From contig CAUYUJ010020571.1 of NCBI GenBank assembly GCA_963575745.1, positions 1 to 37,500 of the forward strand: 37,500 nucleotides of DNA, read 5' to 3'. Origin of the DNA: Prorocentrum cordatum. Lineage: Eukaryota; Sar; Dinophyceae; Prorocentrales; Prorocentraceae. Numbering within the stretch: position 1 is the first letter of the stretch; each line of letters begins with the position of its first letter. The position numbers and the translations under genes are program-made. The notes beneath the pieces were generated by a model that worked only from the letters and a program-made list of their open reading frames with translations, searched no databases and had not been told where the DNA came from. This document shows positions 10,706 through 20,451 of this stretch, in pieces.

Positions 10706-10775
10706 CATACCTATACATACACATACACATACGCATACACATACATATACACATCCATATACACAAACATGCACA
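9828..10775 (+). repeat. 1-kb (CA)n / (ACATAC)n / (ACAT)n tract
   Basis: A compound simple repeat. Positions 9828-10080 are CACACA with CACG interruptions, 10081-10250 are a nearly pure 6-bp ACACAT repeat, and 10251-10775 are a 4-bp ACAT/ACGT repeat with CCAT and AAAC variants. Frames of His/Thr/Ile/Tyr or Cys/Val/Met on either strand come from the simple repeat. Confidence 0.97.
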
Positions 10776-10780
10776 TCCTC

Positions 10781-11240
10781 CACCCCGTCCTGTTTTCGCC
10801 CCAGGTGGCTCCATGAGGGCCCTAGACCTTAGGCCCCTAGATCGCCCAAGACGGCCGTCAAGATGGCCCAATATAGCCGAGCATGGCTCAAGTTAACCTC
10901 GGACAGGCCATCAATTTCTGGATGGGTTGGAGGCGATACTTTTTTGGGTCGCGGCTCCAAGGAAAAGCCCAGGGAGCGGTCACAATGTCCGGGGCGCGGT
11001 ACGATGTGATTTTGCGAACACAGCCGCCATTGTCGGCAGCCAGTTCGCACCTGCAAGCACGCTCGCAGATGCACATGCACAGAACAAAATGAATTGAATT
11101 CAACGAAACGCATCTTAGCGTCGACTGGGGGTACCTGGGCTCGGGAAGAGTGCGAGGAGTCGCCGAAACGGCGCCAGCTCAAGCAAAGCGACGAAGGGGA
11201 AGAGGAGGAGGGTTTCGAAAGCGAGCGATTACCACAGGCT
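10781..11240. other. Short unique stretch, no gene assigned
   Basis: Mixed DNA with a 69-residue frame at 10883-11092 (plus) of no recognisable family. It overlaps the end of the AAGACGGCC minisatellite. Nothing else was recognised. Confidence 0.5.
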
Positions 11241-11499
11241 CACTGCAGCCACACGAATACGATGGTGCGGCCAAAGAGACCTGCCTCATCAAGGCTCGCT
11301 AAGTCTGAGGGGTAACTGAACCTCGTCGAGCGCCATGCAGTAGAAAAACCATTGGTGTGGGCTCGCGAGGCTGAGCCACCTCCAGCCAAAGCCAGTGCGT
11401 GCACATCGTATCCAACTCTCGCAGTTCGGGGGCACAACGATGCGGGGTACTGACGGGGGCTGGGTGCAGACTGCACTGCCAGGGGGAACGACCACGAAC

Positions 11500-12020
11500 T
11501 GCAGAAGGCTGAGCCACTCAATGCAGGGCCGCACCCTGTAGACGCCAAACGGCGTCAATGCAGGGCCGCACCCTGCAGAAGGCTGAACAACTCAATGCAG
11601 GGCCGCTCCTTGGCGACGCCAAACCCTCAATGAAGGCCGCTCCGGGTTTTACCGAAAGTATGGCTGACGGCAGCGCCTGATCCACACCTCCAGCCGGTAG
11701 CCAGTGATGCACATAGTCTCCGACTCACGCAGTTCGGGGGCACGATGCAAGTACTGACGAAGGCTGGTGGCCGGGGCTGCTCAGAAGAGGCGACCACGCA
11801 CTGCAGAAGGCTGAACCATTCGATGCAGGGCCACACACTTGCTAAAGTGTGGCTGAACCGCGTCGGAGCGCCATCCAGTAGAGAAGACCACTGGTGTGCG
11901 TACGCGAGGTTGCGCCACCTCCAGCCGGTAGCTAGTGCATGTACAGCGTATCCGACTCACGCAGTTCGGGGGCACAACGATGCAAAGTACTGACGAGGCT
12001 GGTACCCGGGGCTGCTCGAT
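11500..12020 (+). repeat. Diverged tandem units around GCAGAAGGCTGAACCACT
   Basis: Copies of GCAGAAGGCTGANCCACTCN followed by ATGCAGGGCCGCACNCT near 11500, 11576, 11804 and 12058, separated by segments that share CACGCAGTTCGGGGGCACAA (about 11412, 11725, 11952). This is the diverged upstream part of the ordered array that follows. No gene. Confidence 0.75.
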
Positions 12021-12021
12021 G

Positions 12022-13400
12022 GCTGCGCCGAGAAGTGCGACGCGAACTTGGACCGCAGAAGGCTGAACCACTCGATGCGGGGTCGCACGCATGACCTGAT
12101 ACTTCCTGGGCAGGTGGCGGGGCGGGCGCTCATCAGCGACCGATGCAATCTACTCGGCTGATCGGTGGGGGGCGCAGCCGAAAGCCGCAGAGACATTGTG
12201 AATGGCTGCGCCGAGAAGTGCGACGCGAACTTGAACCGCAGAAGGCTGAACCACTCGATGCGGGGTCGCACGCGTGACCCGGTGCTTCCTGGGCAGGTGG
12301 CAGGGCGGGCGCTCATCGGCGACCGACGCAAGCTTCCCGGCAGATCGGCGGGGGGCGCAGCCGAAAGCCGCAGAGACATTGTGAATGCCCCCAGCTGATC
12401 GGTGGGGGGCGCAGCCGAAAGCCGCAGAGACATGCGAAAGAACGAGGAGGAGGAGGAAGAGGAGGAGAAGGAGGAGGAGGGGGCGCCGCCAAGGCCCAGG
12501 ACGCGTCTGATGCCGGTGGCCGGGGCTGCTCAGAAGAGGCGACCACGCACTGCAGGAGGCTGAACCGCTCAATGCAGGGCCGTGCACTTGCTAAGGTGTG
12601 GCTGCTCTATGGCTGCGCCGAGACGTGCGCCGCGAACTAGAACCGCAGCAGGCTGAACCACTCGATGCGGGAGCGCTCACATGACCCGATACTTCCTGGG
12701 CAGGTGTCAGGGCGGGCGCGCGTCAGCGACCGATGCAATCTTCCCAGCTGATCGGCGGGGGGCGCAGCCGAAAGCCGCAGAGGCGGCTGCGCCGAGAAGT
12801 GCGACACGAACTTGAACCGCAGAAGGCTGAACCACTCGATGCGGGGTCGCACGCGTGACCCGATGCTTTCTGGGCAGGTGGCAGGGCGGGCGCTCATCCG
12901 CGACCGATGCGATCTCCCCAGCAGATCGGTGGGGGGCGCAGCCGAAAGCCGCAGAGACATTGTGAATGCCCCCAGCTGATCGGCGGGGGGCGCAGCCGAA
13001 AGCCACAGAGACATGCGAAAGAACGAGGAGGAGGGGGGCGCCGCCAAGGCCCAGGACGCGCCTGATGCTGGTGGCCGGGGCTGCTCAGAAGAGGCGACCA
13101 CGCACTGCAGGAGGCTGAACCACTCAATGCAGGGCCGTGCACTTGCTAAAGCGTGGCTGTTCTATGGCTGCGCCGAGAAGTGCGACGCGAACTAGAACTG
13201 CAGAAGGCTGAACCACTCGATGCGGGAGCGCTCGCATGACCCGATACTTCCCGGGCAGGTGACAGGGCGGGCGCGCGTCAGCGACCGATGCAATCTTCCC
13301 AGCTGATCGGTGGGGGGCGCAGCCGATAGCCGCAGAGACGCTGTGAATGCACCCGGCTGACCGGTGGGGGGCGCAGCCGTAAGCCGCAGAGATATTGCGA
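12022..13400 (+). repeat. Higher-order tandem repeat
   Basis: The basic ~180-bp unit runs GGCTGCGCCGAGAAGTGCGA ... GCAGAAGGCTGAACCACTCG ... GGGCAGGTGGCAGGGCGGGC ... GATCGGNGGGGGGCGCAGCC ... GCCGCAGAGACAT. Units start near 12022, 12203, 12612, 12785 and 13165. A separate ~170-bp segment with a GAGGAGG run and GGCGCCGCCAAGGCCCAGGA occurs at 12437-12610 and 13015-13165. This gives a larger repeat of about 560-580 bp. Ala/Arg/Pro-rich frames on both strands are not called as genes. Confidence 0.85.
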
Positions 13401-13560
13401 ATGAGTCCACACTTCTGCATGGTGCCACACAGGTGCACGGTGGGGGGTGGGAGGCTGCAGGGGCATCCCGGCAGTGCGCCGGCACATGTGGACCACGCTG
13501 GAAGCCGCTGAACACAAGTACACGGTGGGGGTGGTAAGCTGCTGGGATGGTTTAATCCAT

Positions 13561-14505
13561 GGAGATGCACGGCACGTCCGACAACAGCGCGTCAGAACCA
13601 AGAGAGAGAAAGTATGAGACCCCTCGCTGATGAGCACGATGTACAACGCGTAGTCAACAGAGAAGGTGGATCGCAGAGAAGGATTCCAGACTACCCACGG
13701 CATAGCCGCAAGCGCAGCACGCAGACAGAGGAGAAAAGTACTGGGGTCGACGGTATAGCCACAAACGCAGCACGTAGACAACAGCCAGGGTGAAGAAGTG
13801 GAAGTTCTGAACGAACAGAAGTCGAGACACGACGCAGGATGCGCCGGGCAGCAACGGGCCTGCTGCCAGAGACCATCCTCCTCGCACCTGTTCCCCGCGA
13901 ATGCGATGCCGTTAACGACGTGAGAGTCAGCAGAGTGTGTCTGCAAGAGCCCCAACTATGATTGGGCATCCAAGTGACATGGTGGCAGCTGCGCGCCGAG
14001 AACATCTGCGCTGCAGGGATGGTAGATTCCCTGGAGATGCACGGCACGTCCGACAACAGCTCGTCAGAACCAAGAGGGAGGAATAATGAGACCCCCAGTC
14101 GCGCTGATGAGCACGGTGTGCGACACGTAGTCAACAGAGAAGGTGGATCTCAAAGTGGAAATCCAGACTGCCCACGATATAGCCACACCCGCAGCACGCA
14201 GACAGGGGGGACAAATACTGAGGTCGACGGTATAGCCACACACGCAGTACGTAGACAACAGCCACGATGAAGAAGTAGAAATTCTGGACGAAACAGAAGT
14301 CGAGACCCGTCGCAGGGTGCGCAGGGCAGCAACGGGCCTGCTGCCAGAGGCCATCCTCCTCGCACCTGATCCCCACGAGTGCGATGCCGTATGCAAAGTG
14401 TGAGCCAGCAGAGTGCGTCTGCAAGAGCCCCATCTGCGACTGGACATCCAGGTGACATGGTAGCACCTGCGCGCCGAGAACATCGGCGCATGGGGGGCGC
14501 AGCTA
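13561..14505 (+). repeat. 472-bp tandem duplication
   Basis: The segment beginning GGAGATGCACGGCACGTCCG at 13561 recurs at 14033. The copies stay aligned through GAAGGTGGATC, GGTCGACGGTATAGCCACA, CAGCAACGGGCCTGCTGCCA and CCAGGTGACATGGTNGCA. They differ by scattered substitutions and small indels that shift frames. Frames on the minus strand differ between copies, so no conserved protein is supported. Confidence 0.85.
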
Positions 14506-14524
14506 ACCGCCGCGAGACACACTT

Positions 14525-15775
14525 TCAGCAGCGCGGCGACGGGTCTGCAGCCAGTGACCGCCCTCCACGCACCAGGCCCCCTCGTGCGCGATCCACGAGC
14601 GGGGTAGCGAGGCTACTGTGGGGAGACGGCCCACCAATGTTTTTGTTGCGCTCCTTGGGGGCCTGGTGGTTCGGGTGGCCCTTTGCCGCGCGGTGATCAC
14701 TGTTCACTCCGCCGCCCCGACCCAGGCGCAGCTGCCGCGGCCGAGCCCAGTCGGCGTCGAGGCCCATCGCGTCGCTGAGGACCCGTGCGTCGCACTTGTG
14801 GCTGCGGAAGGATTCCAGGAAGAGGTGGCAGGTTTGCGGGTCGTGTCGAAGCGGGTCGAGCGCGCCCTTGCTGCCGGGCACAGACTGCCGCTTGGCGAAG
14901 GCGCGCCAGGTGCCAGTGAACATCGGTCCCAGTGTGGCTTGGAGTCGTCGCATCGCCTCGCCGGGTGTCTCCCCGTGGAGGTCCCACTGGATGTTGTTGG
15001 TTCTTGTTTTGTACAGCTGTTGTCCCGTGTCGGGGTCTTTGGGCTCTGGCCATTGACGCAGGTCGGGCCTCTGGTGCCGCCGTGTATCCTGGCCGCAAGT
15101 CTCCGCCGTGCGGGCCTCGTTGCCCTGGCTGGGGGGCTCGCGATCTGCTCGCGACAGCTCCAGCTGCGCGCCTGGCAGGGCTTTGCGGGGAAATGCAGGC
15201 CGCGCGGTTGGCCGCCAGGCTGGGGTCGGATCGCGTCGGGCGGCCAGGGCAGACGCAGCCTTGTGGCACGTGGGGAGGGGCCCCTTTCGCTGACGTTCGC
15301 CCTCGGGCCTGTGCCCGCCGTCGCTCCCAGGTGCGCCCCGACAGCGCAGGACTCTCTCTGGCCTCTGGGGCGCCACTGGTTGTGCCGGGCGCGTGCGCGA
15401 TCGGCGGCGCAGCTTCCATAGCCGGGGCGCAAGCTGCTTTGCCAGTGGTGCCCTGGGCGCCTGACGAGGGCGCCTGGGGTTCGCCGTCCATAAGAAGCTC
15501 GCGGACAGGGGGCGGGGGGCGAATAGGCGCGAAGAGGTTTTTCTCGACGAGCCAGCGTATGGCTCCGCTGTCCTGCGTCTGGGTGGTTGCTCCGTGGCCC
15601 CCCTGCTGGGCGCGCGGCTCTCCCAGAGGATTGCTGACGGGCTGATTGTCCTGAGGGGGGTGCTCCGCGGCTTCCGCGGCTTCCGCCGTCTCCGCCGTGA
15701 CTTCCCGCTCCTTTCCTCTGGCCTGTTAGTGCTGCTGAAGGGGAGGGTCGTTAGTGTGAGCTGTGCACTGGTCAC
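14525..15775 (-). CDS. Hypothetical protein, low-complexity N-terminus
   Basis: A 416-residue frame starting at ATG 15775. The first ~235 residues are rich in Arg, Pro, Ala and Ser and may be composition-driven. Residues ~239-350 (about 14726-15061) look like a folded segment of mixed composition, with QWPEPKDPDTGQQLYKTR, WDLHGETPGEAMRRLQATLG and DPQTCHLFLESFRSHKCDAR. I do not recognise a family. Two other long frames overlap the same bases, so the frame choice is uncertain. An intron or frameshift may connect it to the frame at 15726-16070, which overlaps its first residues. Confidence 0.35.
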   Translation of the reverse strand: MTSAQLTLTTLPFSSTNRPEERSGKSRRRRRKPRKPRSTPLRTISPSAILWESRAPSRGATEQPPRRRTAEPYAGSSRKTSSRLFAPRPLSASFLWTANPRRPRQAPRAPLAKQLAPRLWKLRRRSRTRPAQPVAPQRPERVLRCRGAPGSDGGHRPEGERQRKGPLPTCHKAASALAARRDPTPAWRPTARPAFPRKALPGAQLELSRADREPPSQGNEARTAETCGQDTRRHQRPDLRQWPEPKDPDTGQQLYKTRTNNIQWDLHGETPGEAMRRLQATLGPMFTGTWRAFAKRQSVPGSKGALDPLRHDPQTCHLFLESFRSHKCDARVLSDAMGLDADWARPRQLRLGRGGGVNSDHRAAKGHPNHQAPKERNKNIGGPSPHSSLATPLVDRARGGLVRGGRSLAADPSPRC

Positions 15776-16070
15776 TGCAGGCTACCTCCTTTCGATTCCC
15801 CGCTGGGACGTCATCGTCTGACCACGACGCGGGGGGTGGTATCGTGACCATTGCCTCAACCGCCTCTCGATTCCCCTCTGGGACGTCATCCTCTGTCGAC
15901 GAAACGGGGGGTGGCATGCTGCCGCTGCTGCTGCTATGTTCCGAGATGTCGTTGTGAGTATCGAGGTCTCTTGGCTGGCACCCCTCCGCGAAGACGCGCA
16001 GGATTGCCGGGAGCTTGGTTAGCATAAGTGTCTTTGACAATCCGATTCTCGTCGGTCCTTCGATCGGCAT
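15726..16070 (-). CDS. Hypothetical acidic protein with internal duplication
   Basis: A 114-residue frame from an ATG at 16070. The N-terminus (residues 1-35) is mixed. The rest contains two copies of a module reading PPPVSSTEDDVPEGNRE and PPPASWSDDDVPAGNRKE, matching a ~75-bp DNA duplication at about 15800-15930. The family is not recognised. It lies immediately downstream of the light-harvesting fragment in another frame and overlaps the next frame by 50 bases, so it could be an exon or a remnant of a longer mRNA-derived insert. Confidence 0.35.
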   Translation of the reverse strand: MPIEGPTRIGLSKTLMLTKLPAILRVFAEGCQPRDLDTHNDISEHSSSSGSMPPPVSSTEDDVPEGNREAVEAMVTIPPPASWSDDDVPAGNRKEVACSDQCTAHTNDPPLQQH

Positions 16071-16075
16071 CTGGC

Positions 16076-16528
16076 TGAGTGAATGGAGAGGAGACCTGCG
16101 CCATGGTAAGGGATGGGAGGGAGGGGCATGGCGCGCCCGCGCCAGGCGCCATCGAGTCCGCGCGGGATGTCCGCGACCCCCAGGTCAGCCGAAGGCGACT
16201 TGGGCAGCTTGCCAGCGTTGTCAGGCGTGATGTAGCCCGTGGTCGCCAGCATTCTCACGCGGCCGTTCTTCGGCTCTGCCTGCCACTGGTGAGCGAGGTT
16301 CTCCGCGCAGCCATCCGCCGTGCAGCCAGCAGGGCCCCAAAGGCCCGAGGGGTCCTGAACGCCCAGCTCGCTCTCGAACTTGAAGGCGCGCAGCGGGGAT
16401 CCAGTGTGCAGCGCCCCATCGCCCTGGGCGGAGCCAGTCCGGCAGTCCTGGAAGAACATGCCGAGGATCGCCAACCTGGCAAGGCGGCCGTTCGCCACGT
16501 CAGCCTCGGGGTCGCTGGACGTCAACTC
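16076..16528 (-). pseudogene. Decayed peridinin/chlorophyll a-c light-harvesting polyprotein fragment
   Basis: Read on the minus strand, this frame matches the acpPC-type light-harvesting family of thylakoid antenna proteins. In order it shows a third-helix signature (DVANGRLARLAILGMFFQDC), the loop to the next module (SPLRAF, ELGVQDPSGLWGPAG, CTADG), a first-helix signature (EPKNGRVRMLATTGYITP), and the following SADLGVADIPRGL stretch. The order third helix, linker, first helix spans a junction between two modules, as in dinoflagellate polyprotein antennas. Substitutions at usually fixed sites (SAQGDGAL where SAWGDWAL is usual, Asn for His in the first helix, Asp for Glu in the third) and absence of the rest of the protein indicate decay. 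It lies in a different frame from the PPR-like gene just upstream, so it is a separate insertion or a broken fusion. Confidence 0.75.
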
Positions 16529-16639
16529 CGCGAGGGCGAAGTTGCGCGCAGCAGCCGTAATGTGCGCGGACTGGTCCTCGAGGACAGCGGCCGCAGCGAA
16601 CGCCTGCTCTTCTCGCGCGCGCTGGTCAGGTTGCCCTGA

Positions 16640-18150
16640 GTGATGATGTTGGGCTACCGCTTTGCTGCTGCCTTCTCGCTCAGCAGCGCCGTTGCCTGCT
16701 GTCACTGCCGACGTCTGCTCTTCTCGCACTCGATGATCAGGGCGCTGCAGTGGATGATGCTGGGCTCCAGCTGCACGAACACCATCTCGCTCAGCAGCGC
16801 CTTTGTTTGCTGTCGCTGCCAACGCCTACTCTTCTCTCACGCGCTGTTCAGGGCGCTGTAGGTGATGATGTTGGGCTCCAGCTGCACGACCACCATCTCG
16901 CTCAGCAACGCCATTGCCTGCTGTCACTGCCAACGCCCGCCCTTCTCGCACCAGCTGTTCCGGACGTGGTAGGCGATGATGTTGGGCTCCAGCTGCACGA
17001 CCGCCATCGCGCTCAGCAGCGCCACAGTCTGCAACCGCTGCCGACGACTGCTCTTCCCGCACGCGCTGTTCACAGTGACGTGCGTGATGATGTTGGGCTC
17101 CAGCTTCACTGCCCAAATCTCGTCCAGCAGCGCCACATCCTGCTGCCACTGCTGGCGCCTGCTCTTCACGCGCGCGCTCTTCACAGCGCCGTAGGTGATG
17201 ATGTTGGGCTCCAGCTTCGCTGCCACCATCTCGCCCAGCATCGCCGCGACCTGCTGCCACTGCTGCCGCCTGCTCTTCTCGCACGCGCTCTTCACAGTGC
17301 CGTTGGTGAAGATGGTGGGCTCCAGCTTCACGTCCAAGGTCTCGCCCGGCAGCGGTGCTGCCTGCTGCCACTGCCGACGCCTGCTCTTCTCGCACACGCT
17401 GTTTACCGTGCCAGAGTTGATGAACGTGGGCTTCAGCTTCGCGACTGGGGCCTCGACCAGCAGCGCCACATCCTGCTGCCGCTGCTGCCGCTTGCTCTTC
17501 ACGCACGCGCTCTTCACAGTGCCGTAGGCGATGATGTTGGGCTCCAGCCTCGCTGCCACAATCTCGCCCAGCAGCGCCACAACCTGCTGCCGCTGCTGCC
17601 GCCTGCTCTTCTCGCGCGCGCTCTTCACAGTGCCGTTGGTGAAGATGGCGGGCTCCAGCTTCGCGTCCAGGGACTCGCCCGTCAGCGCCGCGGCCATCTG
17701 TCACTGCCCAGGCCTGCCCTTCTCGCACCAGCTGTTCAGGACGAAGTGGGTGATGATGTTGGGCGCCATCTTCACGATCAGCTGCCGCCGCCAGCGGCCC
17801 GCCAGAGGCGGCCGCGGCGGCGGCGGCGGCGGCCGCGGCGGGCGCATCGGCGGGCGCGGCGGCCCCCGCGGCCGCGGCGGCCACAGCGGCGGCCTCGCCG
17901 CGGCCGGCCGCCGGCACGGCCGCGCGGCCGCGGCGGCGGCGGCGGCCGCGGCGACAGCGCCGCGGCCGCGCCGAGGCCGACAGGGGCCACGCCGGCCGCG
18001 GCAACGCCGGGCCACGCCGGGCCACGCGGTGCCGCCGCCGCGGGCCACGCCGGGCCGCGGCGGCAGCAGGCCGGCCGGGCCAGCCGCGGCGGCGGCGCAG
18101 CTAGTGGCGGCGCGCCGCTGCCGCCGCCGCCGCGCCGAGCGCGACGCCAT
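16640..18150 (-). pseudogene. PPR-like repeat protein with in-frame stops
   Basis: The frame starts at ATG 18150, 107 bases after a relict spliced leader. An Arg/Ala/Pro-rich leader (18150 to about 17780) is followed by ten repeats of exactly 111 bp. The unit resembles dinoflagellate pentatricopeptide repeats (NIITYGAVKSA-C-EKS, then WQQ-ALLxEM, then KLEP), but it is 37 residues long, with an extra basic SRRQQ-type pair between the helices; classical units have 35. PPR proteins bind organelle RNA in a sequence-dependent way. The frame is broken by TGA codons at 17701-17703, 16924-16926 and 16702-16704, all at the same position of the unit, and further stops occur near 16840 and 16660. The longest intact run is 17697-16924. 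A decayed gene is the likeliest reading. Confidence 0.7.
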
Positions 18151-18256
18151 GGCCGAACGGGCGGGGGCGCGGAGGGGGGCGACCCCCTCGCACGTCCCCG
18201 CGGGCGGGGAGGCCGAGGACCGAGGGGCGGAGGCCCGGCCAGCCGCTGTGGAACCG

Positions 18257-18288
18257 CTTGAGCCAGAGCGGCTGGAGCTAGGCTACGG
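18257..18288 (-). other. Relict dinoflagellate spliced leader (split)
   Basis: Minus-strand sequence reads CCGTAGCC, then 15 bases, then TGGCTCAAG. The dinoflagellate leader has the same 8 and 9 bases exactly, separated by ATTT. The 15-base middle contains CCAGCC and GCTC, which fits a truncated leader followed by a second diverged leader. It lies 107 bases upstream of the ATG of the PPR-like gene on the same strand. A relict leader in DNA is the known mark of a trans-spliced mRNA copied back into the genome. Confidence 0.65.
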
Positions 18289-18394
18289 AAAGGTGGTGGC
18301 GATACGCGAAGCGTCAATATGCCTTCCAAAATCATGGGCAGTCTGACAACTCCAGCTGCTTCCCAGCGGCCGTGGCCTTGCCAAAGAGGCTGAC

Positions 18395-18723
18395 GAGGCA
18401 AGGGAGGGAGGGGCGAGGCAGGAGGCGGAGAGAGCGGGGGAAGGAGGCCGCCGCTTTGGCCGTCGGCCAGGGAACGCCGTGCGCTCGCACGACGGAGGCC
18501 GCGGCAAGAAGAGGGGGCGTGGGACGGGGGCGGGGATGGGGGGGCCAGGAGGAAAAAAGAGAGGGCGGCCAGGATGGGGCAGGAGGAGGAGGAAGAAGGA
18601 GAAGAGGAGGAATAATGAGGAATAGGGGGAGGAGGACGAGGAGGAGGAGGAGGAGGAGGCAGAGGAGGAGGAGGAGGAGGAGAGGAAAGAGACCTCCACT
18701 ACGACGGTGCCGACGACGACGAA

Positions 18724-18762
<39 letters not shown>

Positions 18763-18790
18763 AGCAACGGCGACGATGGGGACGACGACA
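18395..18790 (+). repeat. Purine-rich GGA/GAGGAG and GAC tract
   Basis: GGGAGG-rich DNA grades into a GAGGAG run (about 18590-18690) and a GACGAC run (about 18715-18790). The Arg-rich and Ser/Val-rich frames in both directions come from composition. Confidence 0.9.
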
Positions 18791-18859
18791 GAAGACGTGG
18801 CCGAGCTCGTCAATCCCGACCATCATTGAGGGCGTGAGGCATGAGTGGGTTAGCTAGTT

Positions 18860-19030
18860 CTTCCAGTCCCTTTACCTGCCTCCACTCCCTTCCTCCCCTC
18901 CTCTCCCTTCTCCTCCTGGGCCCCTCGGCCCTCGGCCTAGATCAACGGAACTAGCTTGGGCATCTCCTCTCGATGGGCCTGCGGGGACAAGCGAATCGCC
19001 AAGACAAACCAGTGTTTGTAAACGTAGTAA
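18860..19030. other. No gene seen
   Basis: CT-rich DNA (TCCCTT and CTCCTC runs) followed by about 100 bp of mixed sequence. No feature recognised. Confidence 0.5.
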
Positions 19031-19035
19031 TCTAA

Positions 19036-19150
19036 TACGATTAATAATGATGATAACCATACTGATAACGATACTACTAGCAATAACAATAATAAAAGTA
19101 CTATTAGTAGTAGTAATCATAATGCTGATACTACTAACACTTACGAATGT

Positions 19151-19203
<53 letters not shown>

Positions 19204-19204
19204 T

Positions 19205-19254
<50 letters not shown>

Positions 19255-19260
19255 ACTACT

Positions 19261-19313
<53 letters not shown>

Positions 19314-19397
19314 TTACTACTACTACTACTACTACTACTACTAGTAATCACACTACTAACAGTAATAGTAGTACTACTACGATTACTACTACTACTC

Positions 19398-19428
<31 letters not shown>

Positions 19429-19660
19429 GAGAATTATAATAATCATGATAATAATAGTAGTAATCATAAGAATACCATTAATACTAATAATAATAATAGT
19501 AATAATAATAATAATAAAGAATAATAATATTAATAATACTAATAATAATAATAGAAGAATGATGATAATAACAACAACAATAGTATTATTAATAATGATA
19601 ATAATAAAATTAATACTAGTAATAATAATAATATAATAGTAATAGTGATCAAAATACTAC
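19036..19660 (+). repeat. (TAC)n grading into (TAA)n microsatellite
   Basis: Starts with ATAATGATGATAACC-type AT-rich triplets, becomes a nearly pure TAC/ACT repeat at 19150-19345 and 19375-19430, and ends as an AATAAT repeat to about 19650. This is the most AT-rich part of the window. Poly-Leu, poly-Thr and poly-Tyr frames are artefacts. Confidence 0.97.
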
Positions 19661-19664
19661 GACA

Positions 19665-20075
19665 CAATTCATGAAGGTTGCGCTTTGCGCTAGCGGCACT
19701 GCGCGCGCGAACACCAAGGCGCCGCTGGGCCTCTCACTCCAACATCGTGCCGCCGCGCTCGCAGAGCTGAGCCATGGCGCCCAGCGGTGGGCGCCCTGGG
19801 CCGACGGTGCACCCGCGCGGGCCGCGGTGGCAGAAAGGAGGGCGGCAAAGAGGGAGGGACAGAAGCACGACTATACATACATAGATATTCGACATTGGCA
19901 TGAAAGAGACAGAGACATAAAGAAACATATAGATATAGAGAGAGAGATAATAAATCATCCCGGCAAAGCAACCTAACAGCGATGTGTAGAAGCATATATG
20001 AAAGCATTCCCCTTAAGATTCATATGAAAATCCAGTTGTAGAATTCTGCTGTTCTCGCAGTCGTAGTCGCATTCG
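19665..20075. other. No convincing gene
   Basis: A 101-residue frame at 19671-19976 (plus) is Ala/Arg-rich and then runs into an AGAGACAT/ATAGATAT-rich stretch. No family was recognised and the opposite strand is equally open. Confidence 0.4.
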
Positions 20076-20077
20076 CG

Positions 20078-20450
20078 ATGACAGTCGCAGCGGCAACGGC
20101 AGTCGCAGTCACAGCCTCAGCCTCAGCCTGCCTCAGCCTCAGCCTCAGCCTGCCTCAGCCTCAGCCTGCCTCAGCCTCAGCCTCAGCCTGCTTCAGCCTC
20201 AGCCTCAGTCTGCTTCAGCCTCGGCCTCAGCCTCAGCCTGCCTCAGCCTCAGCCTGCATCAGCCTCAGCCTCAGCCTCAGCCTGCCTCAGCATCAGCCTG
20301 CTTCAGCCTCAGCCTCAGCCTGCCTCAGCCTCAGCCTCAGTCTGCTTCAGCCTCAGCCTCAGTCTGCCTTCAGCCTCGGCCTCAGCCTCAGCCTGCCTCA
20401 GCCTCAGCCTGCCTCGGCCGCAGCATCAGCTTGCCTCAGCATTCAAAATG
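20078..20450 (+). repeat. CAGCCT hexamer array
   Basis: About 55 copies of CAGCCT with GCCTCAGCCTCAGCCT and CTGCTTCAG variants. Ser/Leu/Gln/Pro frames follow from the repeat. Confidence 0.95.
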
Positions 20451-20451
20451 T

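Noticed and set aside
10874-10892. Spliced-leader-like TAGCC ... TGGCTCAAG before a 69-residue frame
   Set aside because: The match is embedded in the local AAGACGGCC/GGCTCAAG minisatellite, which by itself produces GGCTCAAG (also near 9650 and 28382); only 14 of 21 leader positions fit, with altered spacing.
9716-10896. His/Thr/Tyr/Ile- or Cys/Val/Met-rich proteins of up to 366 residues
   Set aside because: They are translations of the CA/ACAT simple repeat; all frames on both strands are open.
17701-18401. Ala/Arg/Pro-rich frames of 200-500 residues around the GGCGGC run
   Set aside because: They arise from the GCC/CGG-rich tract; only the frame from ATG 18150 is in phase with the PPR-like units and behind the relict leader.
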